Below, one piece after another: positions 1 to 12,574 of a stretch of DNA of 64,000 nucleotides; position 1 is the first letter of the stretch; each line of letters opens with the position of its first letter. The stretch is from Paramacrobiotus metropolitanus (Eukaryota; Tardigrada; Eutardigrada; Parachela; Macrobiotidae), in NCBI RefSeq assembly GCF_019649055.1, contig NW_026570308.1, positions 558,001 to 622,000 on the forward strand. The letters run 5' to 3'. The position numbers were made by a program, and so were the translations under genes. The notes under the pieces were generated by a model, which worked only from the letters and a program-made list of their open reading frames with translations, did not search any database and had not been told where the DNA came from.

Positions 1-270
1 CAAGTGCCAGGAGTCTACAGGAAGTAGATCTCCGATTGTCTGAGTGTGCCTGGACGCGGGTACGCTGGGCAGTCAAGTTTGGCGCAGTACAGTAGAAGTC
101 TGTACTGCTGCATAGCTTAACGTTTAGTTGTACTGGGAGTCGTAGTGCGGCTCTGGCAGCAACTTCGTTAGATAGCGACTGATCTAACGCTAGTGGCGTG
201 TGGGTCAGGTCAGTGATCTCTGTCGGGAAGTACAGAGATCTCGAGAAAGCATACTCGTATACTTATAACA

Positions 271-2830
271 ATGGCTTCTGAAGCAGAAAGTACGGATGTG
301 TCTGCGAGTGTACCATCCCAAGTATCTGCTGATATTAGAGGAACGCAGGATGAAATATCCAGCGGTAAAACTACAAGGTCCCGGAGAAAGGGCTTGGTAA
401 ATGTGGATGATTTTGCAGAGATGCTTGCAAAATCCAATTACCAGGTACCGCCTGTAGTTCAATGGTCTGCCCCAACAGGAGGTAACATTAGTGAATTTTT
501 TACGCGATGGAAAATTCCCTTACCTCGTACTGGTGAGTTAAGCCAAGAATGGGTGGCTTACAGTCAGGGCAAATCAGATCGCAAACCAGCAGGTTTTGAT
601 CACTGGTCACAAACTGGGAGAAAGATTCCCACTCGGATGACAGTGCATCTGAACCTGGCTGATTATGATCAGGAATATGGAACAAATTTGGCACAAATTT
701 GGCAAAATTATGTTGATGCCAAAAATAAAGCCACAGTTGAAACGGCAAGTGTAACTGCTGATAAAGGGGTCGATGAACCGCCGCAGACATCAGCAGAAAA
801 ACAGCCCGTTGATACAGTCGAAACAGAACACGATACAGACAGTTTGATGGATGGCTCGCATGCAGGTAGCCAGACATCAAAAGATTCTCACGCGACAATA
901 GTTGATCGTCTTGATTTGAGTGCGATCAATGATGTGGCAAGTCAAGTTAATTCCACAGTATCAACGTCAGAAGGAAACGTTGATCGGAATGAAGAAGATA
1001 ATGTACCGAATCCAAATGTGCTAGCAATTCTAGATAATTTTGATCTAGAAAATCAGCTAATGCTGGAAAATGGGCAATTAAAGACTGAGCTTGCAGAAGA
1101 AAAAGACAAGTACAACAGTGTGAATGAGTTGTATCAAACTCTTGTTTCTGAGCATGCTGACCTGTCAACAGTTTTCTCAGCACTAGAAGCAGGTGCTTCC
1201 GCACTGAAAGTAGAATTAAAAACTGCGGGACGTAAAATTTCTGCTTTAGAAAGCGAAAATACAAAACTGGATATTGAGAATAAAACCTTGAAAAGACTTC
1301 AAGGAACTGATCGTGAAACGATTAAGAAGGAAAAGGAAAAATTAAGTGCTGAAAAATCTACTTTTGAAAAGGATAAAGTAGATGCGCAAGCAACTTTGAA
1401 TAAGGCTGCGGAAAAATTAAAGGAACAGCACAATAAATTTTTGGCAGAAAAGGCAACGTTTGAAGCTAATGTTGCGAAATTCAATGCCGATAGGGAAAAC
1501 GCAAAATCACAGACAGTGTCAAAGGATGATCTGCGTACCCGCAGGCAGCCGTCGCCAATAAAGGAACAGATTAACCAGATATGTGGCGAAATCCAAGATG
1601 TTTTGAATCTTGGAAATCCAAGGTCAACAGTTCCTAGTCGACATGAATTGCGGAAAGAGGAGTACAAAGCCATTCGCTCAAAAGTGCATGATATGCAAGA
1701 ACAATTGGGCATTAGTCGAACTCCGTCTCCCACAATCACGGAAGCTGACACAATTGCCAATGCGCATATGGCAATAAAGCTTGCGGAAATTGAAAAGCGG
1801 CTGAAAGCCCAAGAAGAAAAAAGGGACAAACCAGAAAAAATGCAGACAGTAAAAAATGTGGATGAGGTATCCACAACTGGTCCACTGACTGCAGCTTCAC
1901 TGGCAAAGGCATTCAAAGGTATCAAGAGTGATACACTTTGGCCAGAAAAATTCAACGGTGAAACGGATTCGAATAAAGTTGAAAATTTTCTCGAGAGTGT
2001 AGAAAATTGTATCAAACATAATTCGTGGTCTGATGATGAAGTCGTGGATAAATGCTTATCACGATGTCTGACAGCAACAGCGTTGAGTTGGTACCAAGAT
2101 AAGTATCCAGCGCACAAATCAGATCCATGGTCCAAATGGAAAGAATATCTGAGAAATCATTTCTCAGATGAAAAGGATCTTATGGCAGTGAGGGATAAGA
2201 TCAGCAGCAGACATTTTCTGAGTACAGATACTCCGAATACCTATGTAGATTGGTTCACAACTTCATTTAAGAAACTGAAGTTAAGCGAACTGGAACGTAC
2301 GTACTACCTGAAACAGGGACTGAAAAAGTACCGTTATAATTGGTACACGTACATGGAGGAGCAAGATATTCAGGATACTGAATCGTTCCTGAATGGGCTC
2401 AAGTTGCAAGCACGATTGTGGAAGAATAATCCAAATCAGAGGGAAGCAAATAATGCAAATGGGAATTTTGCCAATAAGAATAATGGCAGGAATAATCCGA
2501 ATAATGGCCGAGGTTTTGGATCGAATTATCAAAATCCAAATCAGAAAAAGCCGTTCATGAAGCCAAATCAGTTTCAGCAAAATAAAACTGATCAATCAGA
2601 TCAAAAGGATGATCAGAAGCCGAGCACGTCTTCGGAACTAAAACCAAGAGTCAAAATTGATTTTGCGAAATGGTACTTTCCGGACGGGCAGGCAATTTGC
2701 TTTAAATGCCACGGTCCTCATGTGAGCAAGAAATGCGCAAATACTGCACCCCCAAAACCGGTTTTGGCAGAGCCGCCCGATCATGTCATTAAGCAATACA
2801 TGATGCGAAAATCTCAAGCCAAACCGGAAA
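271..2830 (+). other. gag region of the left LTR element
   Basis: The region starts at the ATG at 271. The first third is low in complexity and acidic. A long coiled coil (Glu/Lys/Ala/Leu rich) lies at about 1030-1500. The Retrotrans_gag-like core lies at about 1930-2440, with a W-P-x-K-F-N-G start and a W-Y start to the second half. An Asn/Gly/Gln-rich linker follows, and then one CCHC-like zinc knuckle at 2698-2736 (C-F-K-C-H-G-P-H-V-S-K-K-C). Gag is in the same frame as protease and the start of pol, so no gag-pol frameshift signal is needed. Confidence 0.8.
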
Positions 2831-2959
2831 CAGGATGTGTAGAGGCATTTGTGGAAACAAATCCCACAATGCAGGCTATGGCAACAGAGAAACGGGATAA
2901 TGTGGTGGAGTACGAAGAAAGTCCCATCAATTACCTCCCTACTCTGGATGCTCAAGCGG

Positions 2960-3300
2960 CGTATCTCTCTTTACAGATTAATGAGACCGAATATGTGCGG
3001 GTTATGCCAGATACAGGATCAAGTTTGTCTTTGATTCCTATGTCAGTTGTCGAAGCTTTGAAACTGAAAGTGTACCGTTGTGATGAGCACGTTAAGGATA
3101 TCGTGCTATCAACAGGTATAGCGGACGTAAACCCAATTGAGCCGTTATGTGCGATGTTCTACGTACATATGTTCGGTGTATGGTACGAGCACACGGCATT
3201 TGTCACTACCGGAAGTAAGAGGAATTGCATTTTACTTGGCATTGACTTCTGGGCATTCAAACCTTTTTACTTTGACTTCAGTACAATGACTTTAGTACCG
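2960..3300 (+). other. retroviral-type aspartic protease domain of the left LTR element
   Basis: The active-site motif D-T-G-S-S lies at about 3010, preceded by V-M-P. The C-terminal flap end I-L-L-G-I-D-F-W lies near 3230-3255. The spacing between the two is that of a retropepsin monomer. Confidence 0.75.
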
Positions 3301-3889
3301 CATGCCGATACTGGTGTAAGTAATAACAAATCGATATTTGTTGTACGAAATTCACCATTATTTGCAGAAGCAGTGAAGCAGGCAGATTTGACTACCAGAA
3401 TAAATGTTAATTCTGGTAAACATCTGCCGTTGCCGTTAATGCTTGAAGTAGCCGATTATGGCACGGTAAAAGTAAATAATGAAAATGCAAAGTCACAATG
3501 TGTTAATCTCTCGTATCGAGATTATCAGGGTGTCTTGAATGCAGTGGATGGTGTTGATAATCAACAAGAAACATATCCAGATGTGAATGCTCTGGATAAA
3601 GTGAAAATCCAGAAGAAAAAGCCGGAAATGAAGAAACCGCAGGTCAATCACCCGAATCAAGCAGCACAGAGTTCGCTTGAATGCGGGGGTGATGAACCAG
3701 TGCCAAAGGAATCGGTAATATTTACCAATAAAAATATTGGTAATGCAACCTACCGAGGATCCGGTCCAAGTTTCGAAGATTATGAATCCTTGAAATTCTG
3801 GAGAGCAAAGCAGAGAAGTAGTCCAGATACAAATCGGTGGATTTATTTGTACGAAAATCAGCATACAGATATGACCACATTCGAGCGCG

Positions 3890-4150
3890 ATGAACTGAAC
3901 GCACTCACGAAGTGGCAAGGTATTCTGTATCGGAAACGAGTGGGTCCAAAAGGGAGAAATCGAGTTTTCATCCCGAAATATTTTACCCCAGATCTGATGA
4001 GGATGTACCATAGGAAGTTTCATGCCGGTGAACTTCCTAACGCGGTAACCTTCAGAGGAGAAATGTTAGATCGCTTCTACTGGATCAACATGCATGATGA
4101 GGTCCGGGAAATGGAAATACGTTGTCCAGAGTGTAGAGAGAGACAGCGCA
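3890..4150 (+). other. additional H2C2 zinc-binding module between protease and RT
   Basis: The translated segment has the pattern H-x4-H followed about 30 residues later by C-x2-C (Y-H-R-K-F-H at about 4008; C-P-E-C-R at about 4124), with the F-Y-W motif in between. This is the HHCC module normally found at the start of integrases. A second, ordinary copy sits in the integrase at 6650-6800, so this one is extra and lies upstream of reverse transcriptase. Confidence 0.6.
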
Positions 4151-4949
4151 AGCTGGACAATGAGCCTCCAGCCATGGCACGTCTGTCAGACTCAGTGATG
4201 TACACTCCCGAACCGGTTGAGACTGTACAAAAGAAGCCGAAGTCTAATGAAGTGACATCATCGCAGGAATGCGAGGATGACATGGAAGTCCTCCCATTGT
4301 CTAAAAATTGGGAACAAGATAACGTTTCCGATTGGGTCAGAGAGGCCGAAATTGCAGAGGAAAAATCTGGAATTAAAAATCCAGATAAAACTGCAAGCGC
4401 TAAAAAGGCAGAAATGCACAGAATTGAAGTTTTTCCGAAAAAACAAGTGTGCATAAAACCTTTTCAGTCCATATGGGTAACTGCGGAAGTTAAGGATTTC
4501 CGAAAAATGAAATCATCGGAAAGAGAAGAACTGCAGGAATTAGCGATGTTCTTTCCCGATGAAGAGAAAGAAACCAAAATCATTCCCGAGTCTGGTATAG
4601 TACGAGTACAAACAAATGGAAAAATACAGGTATGTGTAACTAACCTGTCATTTGAACCACAAGTCATTGAGCGTACTGTACCACTGGTAGAAGTGGAAGC
4701 CTATGATGCAGTAACAAGGCATTTATCCACTGTTGATCCAGAAGCGGATAATAAAACTGAAGCGGAAATGCTGAATATGGAAACAGTAGATGATCCATCA
4801 GTGACACCCGAACAGGAACAGCTTATCAGAACTATAAAGATTAGTTCCAAAGCAACTGAACCGGAGCGGGAAGCACTGCTTCGCTTGTTGCGCACGCATT
4901 GCGTAATTGTCCCGAGCAAAGAACGGCCGATTGGATGTTGTAAGTTGTA

Positions 4950-5560
4950 CGAACATCCGATCAATACGGGTTCTCATGCTCCTATCCGACTTCCTCCGTA
5001 CCGTACTAGTTACGCAGATAAGAGATTTCTGCGTGAAAAAACAGCGGAAATGCAGGCTGACGGAATAATCGAACCCACAACGAGTGCTTGGGGGTTTCCG
5101 ATCTGCTTGATACCGAAGAAAATGACAACTGAAAAAAGAGTTACAGTTGATTTCAGAAAACTGAACAATTGTCTCGAAGGTTCCAGTTACCCGATGCCTA
5201 GGATTGATGACATCCTAAGCAGACTGGGAACTGCGAAGTACTTCTCAAAGATAGATCTGAAAGCAGGCTTTTGGCAGATTCGGTTAAAAGAGTCCGATAA
5301 ACATAAAGCCACAATGATTGGTGAAGAATGTGCTTACCAATTCAAAGTTTTGCCTTTCGGAATCAAAGACGGTCCTACCGCCTTTCAAAGGCTATGGACA
5401 TGACGCTGGGAAACCTAAAAGGCGTCATCGCATTCGTTTTTGTCGACGACATTATTGTGTTCTCTCTCACCAAAGAACAGCATCAGAAGGATTTGGACGA
5501 AGTGTTCGCCCGCCTTGGTGCGGCAGGCTGGACAATTAACCTGGAGAAATGTGAGTTGAA
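4950..5560 (+). other. reverse transcriptase domain of the left LTR element
   Basis: Conserved RT blocks are visible in order: L-P-P-Y-R, the S-A-W-G-F-P strand, V-D-F-R-K-L-N, Y-P-M-P-R-I-D-D, F-S-K-I-D-L-K-A-G-F-W-Q-I, and the catalytic box F-V-D-D at about 5440. These are typical of Ty3/Gypsy elements. The domain is not open throughout, consistent with a fossil. Confidence 0.85.
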
Positions 5561-5869
5561 CTGAGTTCTTCCAAGAGTCGCTTACTTTTTTGGGACATGT
5601 TGTGGATGCAGAGGGAATCCACACAGATCCAGATAAGGTAAAGGCTGTAATGAATTTTGGTCCATTCCGAAATGTCAAGGACATCCAGCGCTTCAATGGG
5701 ATGGCTGGATTCTATCGGAGATTCATTGAGAATTATGCAGCACGGGCCGAACCTTACACTCGCCTGATTCGAGCGAATGTACCATGGAAATGGGGCCCGG
5801 AGCAGGAGGCTGCAGTGCAGGATATCAAAAACGCATTGTGTAATGCCCCAGTTCTGGCCAGATATGATC

Positions 5870-6250
5870 CCGAAGCCCCGATTCAGCTGTATATCGATGC
5901 TTCAGGTGTTGCAGTAGGTGCTGTAATGAAGCAGTTGATTGGCAGTGATTGGAAGCCAATTGAGTACATGAGTACTCAATTAAAACCAATCCAGAAGCAG
6001 AACTACTACCCGACAGAACTAGAGTGCTTTGCTCTGGTTTCAGCTCTCAAAAAGTGGAGACATTACCTGTCAGGGCATAAGTTCGAAGTTTACACCGACC
6101 ACTCTGCACTTCAGTACATGAAGAGTATGAAGGATGCAGGAGGTAAATTGGGAAGATGGGCGATCATGTGTCAGGAATATGACATGATCCAGAAGTACAT
6201 TAAGGGAATGGAAAACGTGGTGGCAGATGCTTTGTCAAGGAACGAAGGCA
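5870..6250 (+). other. RNase H domain of the left LTR element
   Basis: The block I-Q-L-Y-I-D-A-S-G-V-A-V-G-A-V carries the first catalytic Asp. The Glu of T-E-L-E-C-F-A-L-V and the later Y-T-D-H-S-A-L-Q-Y follow at normal spacing. The domain ends with A-D-A-L-S-R, as in most Gypsy elements. Confidence 0.85.
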
Positions 6251-6559
6251 TCGTACCTAATGAGCCCGATTCAGCAGCTTCTTGCGATATTCCAGATTAT
6301 CTGCCAAACTGGAATAATCAGAAAGTCAAACAGTGTAAAACTATGGTGGTAAATCAGATCGAGCTGTATCAGCATATGAATATGCTGAATCACGAAGCTC
6401 TTGGGATGAAGAAAACTGAACAATTCGAATTTTTCAAACCAGATCAAGCGAAATTCTGGATTGAACAGCAGGAGAAGGATGAACAGATTCAGAACTGGAT
6501 TAGACTTCTGAACGATCCGACTCAAACGATGACTAATCGTCAACGGAAAACATTGAGGT

Positions 6560-7720
6560 GTCTTGTGTTACGGGATGGTGTGCTGTATTACCGCCGTGTT
6601 CACAACGACGGTTACGTTTACTTGTTCTATGTGCCTACCCAGTGGCGGTTGCAAATGGCACATGAGAACCACGATGTGCTTTATGCCGCACATCTGGGCC
6701 CGGATGTAATGTATGCAAAAATGGCAGACTCATTGTATTGGCCAAAAATGCGAGAATTCGTGGTCAAGTACTGTCGCACATGCGATGCGTGCCAAAGAAG
6801 GAACCCGCTGAACAGAGCTCCAGCAGGGTTTGAACAGACGGTTCCTTCGGCAAACCCGCGTTTAGTATGGGCTATCGATGTTGATTCTTCGCTTCCGCTG
6901 TCGAAATCAGGTAATCGCCACCTGATTGTAGCGCAGGATTACGGGAGCAAGTTCGTCATTGCGGAGGCGGTTGCCAAAATGACAAGTTTACGGTGGCTGA
7001 CTTTTATTCCGCCGGGTAATTTCCGTTTACGGATGTATGGAGAAGTTAGTGTCTGATCAGGAACTAACTTTATGAGCGAAATGTTTAAAGAGCTGGCAGG
7101 TTTAATGGGGATTGCGCATATCCCCATTACCAGCCATCACCAGCAGGCAAATGGCATGGTTGAGAAACGTATCGGGAATTCAATAAAGCGATAAGCAAAT
7201 ACGTTTCATCCAAACAAGACGACTGGGATAACTTCATCCCAGCATTGTGCCTTGCATTTAATACTACGCTGAATTCTAGTACAGGCTTCACACCGGCCAT
7301 GTTGATGTATGGTCGCGAAATACGCCTGCCTATTAACAATTTTATTCCCGAAGCTGATAGGAATTTCGAGATTCCTATTTACCAGTATAGCCAGCAAATC
7401 CAGGATGCGTTGGGTGACGCTATCCAGGTTGCAAGAACTGGCGAATTGATGCGTAAGAATCGAGATAAAGCGCGCTACGATTCGCAACGTAGCAATGAAA
7501 CCTTCAAAAAGGGAGACATTGTCATGTTGCGAGAGAAAAAGAGACTTCCGGGGAAGCTCATGAAATTCTGTGACTTGTGGATTACCGGTTACGAAGTTCT
7601 GGAGAAACTAGATGGCGTAAATTATCTAGTTAAATCTCTCAGAGGAGGCAAGCCCAGGATAGATCGCGTACATGCTGAACGTATGCGGAAGTATAATCCT
7701 AGGCTGGCGCACAATTATGT
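6560..7720 (+). other. integrase region of the left LTR element
   Basis: An H2C2 zinc-binding domain (H-E-N-H ... C-R-T-C-D-A-C-Q) spans about 6650-6800. It is followed by the start of the DDE core (W-A-I-D-V-D at about 6868). A C-terminal GPY/F-like module with G-Y-E-V-L and R-V-H-A-E-R-M spans about 7560-7690. The tail to about 7990 is acidic and basic low-complexity sequence with no chromodomain that I can recognise. The region looks broken. Confidence 0.8.
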
Positions 7721-8156
7721 GGCGCCGGAAGAGCCAAAAACCGATGAAACCGTTTATGATTTTTCTCATAAACATCGGAAAACAGGAGTCAAGGTCAGTG
7801 AATGTCAAGATCAGCCGGATGATCTTGATCAAGATGATCTTGAGGACGATGTCAAGGTTAAACCTGATACCAGGAATGAGACGAAAGTTGGCAAACAGTC
7901 ATGCCCTGGATCGGTGATACCTGGTGAGCAGTCTGCACCGGTGCAGCAGACTCGTTCAGGCCGAAAGGTAGTGCCGCCGAAGCCATTCGTACAATAGAGT
8001 TGTACGAAATGCAGTACGAGTACAGATGCGGTGGACTATAAAACTGGATGCTAAGTGGCATTCCAGTTTCAAAAGTCTACATTTGCTTTTCGTAGCATTT
8101 CAAGTTTGTCGAATAACTTGAATTTTTGTATGTTGGCGTTATTTTGCGTGTAAAGT

Positions 8157-8768
8157 ATGGTGGCTATTGTAATCACCATGTCGGATCGTTCCCTGTATAA
8201 CATGTTGGAATTGGCGATCCATGGGCCGAACCGCCGTGGACGGTGGAACGCTCGCCACGCTCGGCAGCGACAGGATCTGGGATTCGATCGCAATCTCGGC
8301 AACAATGGTCACGGGAATGGAAATCGCGGTCAGTTTGCGAACCGCGGGGGCAATGGCGGTCAAGGAGGACGTGGTGGAAGTGCTCCACGTCGTAATCAGC
8401 CGTCAGCGGAGGCCCAGCCTAACGGACCAAACAATCAGTTGGTTGTTGCTGCGGGACCTATTCAAGGACCGGGAAACCTGAATGATGCTCCGGCAGTGGT
8501 GGATCAGGAAGCTCCAGTGGTTCCACCGGCTCCAGTGGACGCGTACGATCTGCTACCGCCGAAGGACCAGTGGGATACTTATACGTACCATCAGCGGTAC
8601 ATTGCCTTGTCACGGTGGTATCGCCAGCCGGAACTGGCCCCACCGAACTTGGGATGGCTGGAATGGGTGACGTTCCGCGATAATGTGTTGACCGCGCCGC
8701 CGGCGCAGGTCAATCAACAGCAGGAACAAGAGGAATTGGATGATGAGTACATGTTGGATCCGGTTTAA
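8157..8768 (+). other. Gly/Asn/Arg-rich open frame downstream of integrase (unknown)
   Basis: The open frame of about 203 residues has a basic N-terminus, an R-G-G/N-G-G-rich stretch (residues 45-80) that looks like an RNA-binding low-complexity tail, then a Pro/Ala-rich region and an aromatic-rich segment near residues 130-180. There is no signal peptide or membrane span, so it is not an envelope gene. It lies about 160 bases after the pol region in the same orientation and may be an accessory frame of the element. A neighbouring host gene is possible but less likely. Confidence 0.4.
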
Positions 8769-9660
8769 ATCTACTTTATCGGTAAAGTAGATTACGCGCG
8801 GATTCTTGGCAGTGTTTAATTTTACGATATCCCGTTAAATCGTGAATTAATTTTTGGTTATTTGGTTCTAACCTGAAATTTTGGTTTAACAATTGGCGAA
8901 TTATTGTGGAATTAATTCAAATTATGATTGCCCTTTGATGATTGTTGTTGGCATAATAATCATGCGCATCGGAAAAGCTAATCCATTGTCGCACTTGTTG
9001 TAAACTAACAAGGAAAAATGTTAGTTTAATTCTGTGCAATGTGTTCGGTTCTGTGCTCGCGGTTATTGGTTGAATTAACCAAGAAATGTTGATTAATAAA
9101 AGTTAACCGTCAATGAGGTGGCTTGCGTTGAAATTTGTGTAGAAATCAGTACATGCATAACCAAAAATCAAAAATACCGGAAATACTATGTGCAGTAGTG
9201 CTACACATACAGTACGGTATGAAAGAAGGAAATTCAAATGTCATTTACGAAAAGAAAAGAATTCGTGAAAATAAAGCAGTTGAAAAAACCATTATGAGTG
9301 CAGTAACTATTGTACATCAGAAAGATGTACAAGGAGTTGTACGAGTAAAGGGGAGAAAAAGGCACCAGTAATTAGGGCACAAAGCGGATGAGTCATATGC
9401 TTGGCCATGCTGAAGCACGTGCAGCGAAAAAACTTAACCTGTTGCACGCCGAACTCAAGTTCAGTGTTTCAGTGTGTGTTCTGTCAATGCGAAGAACTTT
9501 GGTTTCTCAGTTTCAAATTAACTGCGAAAGTTTTCGAGCGTTTTTGAAATTTCGATATCTTGCGGTGAGCGATCTTAGAAATAGTGTTTCTGAGATCTGC
9601 AGTTTCTGAAGTTTGTGTCAGTTAGTGCTGAATTTGTGGTGAAAATCTGGATTCCCGTAA

Positions 9661-11555
9661 GATGTTACGAACCAGATTTGGCCGAGTACCTCAGCATGTG
9701 CTGGTTCCGATTTCGGAGAATCTGGACGATGAGGATGGCCACTACCAACGATTGTGGCAGCTAGAAGATAAGGAAGACAAAGTTCCTGATGTGGTGCCTG
9801 TGAGGCAAGGATCGGTATGTAAATAATTCAGAAAAACCCGTTTTCTGAATTTCCAATTTACGTTGTGTGTGTACAGTTTTAACACTGTGCATAGAATGTG
9901 CGTTACAGTGTACTGTGTGTACAGATCGCTGGACGAGGACGCGGAGTGCCCCGACCGTCGGTGATGGCTGATGAAGCGCGTGTCGAAGTGGTGAGCCAGT
10001 TTTCGCAGATCGAAGTGGGATCTGTGAAACAGTTGGCGGTGAAGAAGAAGGTACGATTCCAGGTACAGCAGTTTATTCATGATTTCATGAACATCATGTT
10101 TCCTGCATGTACAGTGCATATGAATTCTTAAACATGTTAATAACGGCACATTAACATTGTCACAAACAGTGTTGTGTTTGACAGGATGAAGTGCAGCTCC
10201 TTGAAGTGAGCGGGGATAGTGGTGAAGTGCTGAAGTTCCGTGTTACGGGTAACACGAACAAGATCGCACTGGAGTCCTCTGCTTCACAGCAACCAGCGTT
10301 ACTCCTGGAAAAATCTGTTTCCACGAGCACCAACGCCTTGATGACGGCACACTTTTTCAAGGATCCGTCAGTTCTGACTGGCCTCGAAGAACAGCATCTG
10401 AAAGAGGGAGGGATGGTGGCAATACTGGAACAGCTGCCTTACCCGTCAATTGGCGAGAATGACGATTTCGTAACAGCTGTCCCTGCAGTAATGGCCGTTC
10501 TGCGTGGACTTCGAGAAGTGTCGACTGACAAGGACTTTAACGTCCTTGCCATGAATCATCTGCAAAGATCGGCCTGGGAAGATTTCTTCGCGATGCTGAA
10601 GGAGTTGTCGAAATACGTGGATGAAGTGAATCCCACGTATTCAACTTCCTACGAGCAATGGAAGCAGCATAAGCAGTACCAGACAGATCCGTACTTGGAT
10701 GTGAACTGTGACGATATCGCACTGGACAAACTGCTTAGTTTCCAGAAAGCAGTTTATCGGATGGTGCGTTACAGACGTGTGGCGGCAGGACATGGTCGAT
10801 CTCTGACGTCGACCATTATCGCTGCGTCACTCCAGAAGATGGCAGGACTTGTGGAGTTTGTGGTCGATTATATGGACTTTATGGATAAGGTGCCATACCT
10901 GATTTCCTACCAGTTTGACCAGGTTGCATTCAATCCGCGTTCAACGGCTCGTCTGATCCCCTAGGAAATTGTAGAGGGCGAGGCGGAGTCAGGAGGATAT
11001 GCTGCGCGTCAAAATGCAGGAAACGGCACCAGCAAGGAGGCCCAAGACTTCCTTCGTGAACGCGACATCCTGAAGAAGCGTATTCAGGAGGTGGTGGCGG
11101 AATTGCCTAATGTGCATTTGATGACGCCATGGTTTTGGCGTGTTTACCATGCGGTTGTGCAGACTGTGAACGGAATGTCCCTGCGATTCAGTTTGCCGCA
11201 GTATATTCCGCACACCAAGGAAAAGACCACCCCGATCGTATGCACTTACGAAAAGTGGCATAACATGGACCCGAAAATCCGAGGAGCAGCGCGGATTGTC
11301 CCGGGTAAACTTATCCTGGAGCTGGATATGCTGCGTGCCCTGCAGAAGAACCGAGCGGAGATGAGAACGATGTTGGCCCCCTTCCACCTATCCACACCGA
11401 CGACAACCTTCCATATCCTCCCGGAGACCACCCGCGCCATGGAGATCCTGGATCGAGCAGAACAAGGGAACCAGGATGCTGCCAAGCGGATGAAGGAAGC
11501 GCGAGAGGGTTGGACGGACGCGGCGTTCGCACTGAGCGATCTGGAGCGCCTGTGA
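9661..11555 (+). other. 3' coding region of unknown function, possibly part of the left LTR element
   Basis: Several open blocks follow each other on the plus strand (about 9.66-9.82, 9.93-10.05, 10.18-10.96 and 11.0-11.55 kb). The first junctions carry GT/AG-type signals (GTATGT near 9817, GTACGA near 10051), so this part may be spliced, as third open frames in some retroelements are. The long blocks are helical and soluble in character, without membrane spans, and I do not recognise the family. Position and strand suggest an accessory region of the element; a separate host gene cannot be excluded. Confidence 0.35.
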
Positions 11556-11639
11556 AGTCCAGATGTACGGCAAAGCGGTGGATGGGATAGCGGTATCTTC
11601 GGAAGAACGGCAAGGATATCCCCCCTGGACACGATTACG

Positions 11640-12005
11640 CGGATAAGGCTCCCAAGGGGAGGTAGCTTGTGTTGTTGTTGTTTTGCTTGTATTATGGGTT
11701 CCCGCGGACGGAAACCGTTTAAATGCGGGGGTAACGTCACATGAGTAACGTACGCCTTTTTTTATGTACTTATCTGGTAAAGTACATGGCTGTTTCTTCC
11801 GTTTGAGCTTACTAATTGGTCGATTGTATGCGCCGTATAATGACGTCGGCGCTGTTTTACGTTTTGCTAACATTCCCATGTATAAGCAGAGAAGTGATCA
11901 TCTGTTTTGGATAGCGAAAGTTAGTCTAGACCAAAGTGATGTGTGAACTTGCAATTGCTAATAAAAACTTGTGTTATGAGAGCTCTCGTGTCTTCTGTAG
12001 CGAAA
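11640..12005 (+). other. possible right end of the left LTR element
   Basis: A purine run (AAGGGGAGG) near 11653-11661 is followed by about 300 non-coding bases that end with AATAAA near 11960 and a GT-rich stretch, which would fit a polypurine tract plus a U3-R region. The matching left LTR is outside the window, so this cannot be confirmed here. Confidence 0.25.
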
Positions 12006-12008
12006 ACA

Positions 12009-12235
12009 TTAGTGTGTGTACCTACCGGAAGTCACAATTTTCTGGATAACTACATCATCCAGATCGTATTCGTGCACGTAGTTGGATAGCTGGTAAAGTG
12101 TTTTACTAGTTATCTGTGGATTAGGCATAAGAAATAGTTCATAGTGTTTATTTCCCACTTTATCTGCTGAGTTTGGATGGTCATCTAGTACGGTAGATGT
12201 AGTGCATCTTCCGTATAGCATGTCAGTACACATTT
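12009..12235 (-). repeat. inverted dispersed repeat, copy 1
   Basis: Read on the minus strand, this segment begins TGTACTGACATGCTATACGG and matches the plus strand at 14497-14600 in order, with scattered substitutions over the first 65 or so bases and weaker similarity after that. Both copies can be read as peptides with C-T-D-M-L and T-x-L-D-D. Function unknown. Confidence 0.5.
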
Positions 12236-12574
12236 ATCCCAGTGGAACTTTCTTCTGCAGCGCACTGGAGTGAATGCAGCGAATTGTAAAATTCCGCGGG
12301 TACTTGAAGGTCATTCGAGAGCTCCTCCGATTTCCATTAAACTGATGCACGAAGCGTGGGTGGGCAGCAGTTCAACATTAAATTGCAATTAGCACAAACT
12401 TAAATTACTCTAATTATAGTATATGCATAATGCAACGACAACTGGCAAACATATACCGGGTTAAAAGAAGGAAGGCACCAGATCACATGCGCAAAATTGT
12501 GCAGAATAGGGCTTTGTTTGCATACAAAAGCAGGAAAATTCCACTCGCGCTAATGTATCCGAAGTTGCTGCTCC

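Larger units (their letters stand above)
1..8060 (+). mobile_element. Ty3/Gypsy-type LTR retroelement, gag-pol core (fossil)
   Basis: A long coding block runs left to right with gag, aspartic protease, reverse transcriptase, RNase H and integrase in that order, the order typical of Ty3/Gypsy elements. A leader of about 270 bases precedes the first start codon. The first bases (TGCCAGGAGT at 5-14) resemble the tRNA-Leu type primer binding sites used by such elements, so the left LTR probably ends just outside the window; this is inference. The element looks broken, with a few breaks in the pol half, so it is old enough to be inactive but still easily readable. The right LTR was not identified with certainty. 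Candidate polypurine tracts lie near 9350 and 11650. Confidence 0.9.
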
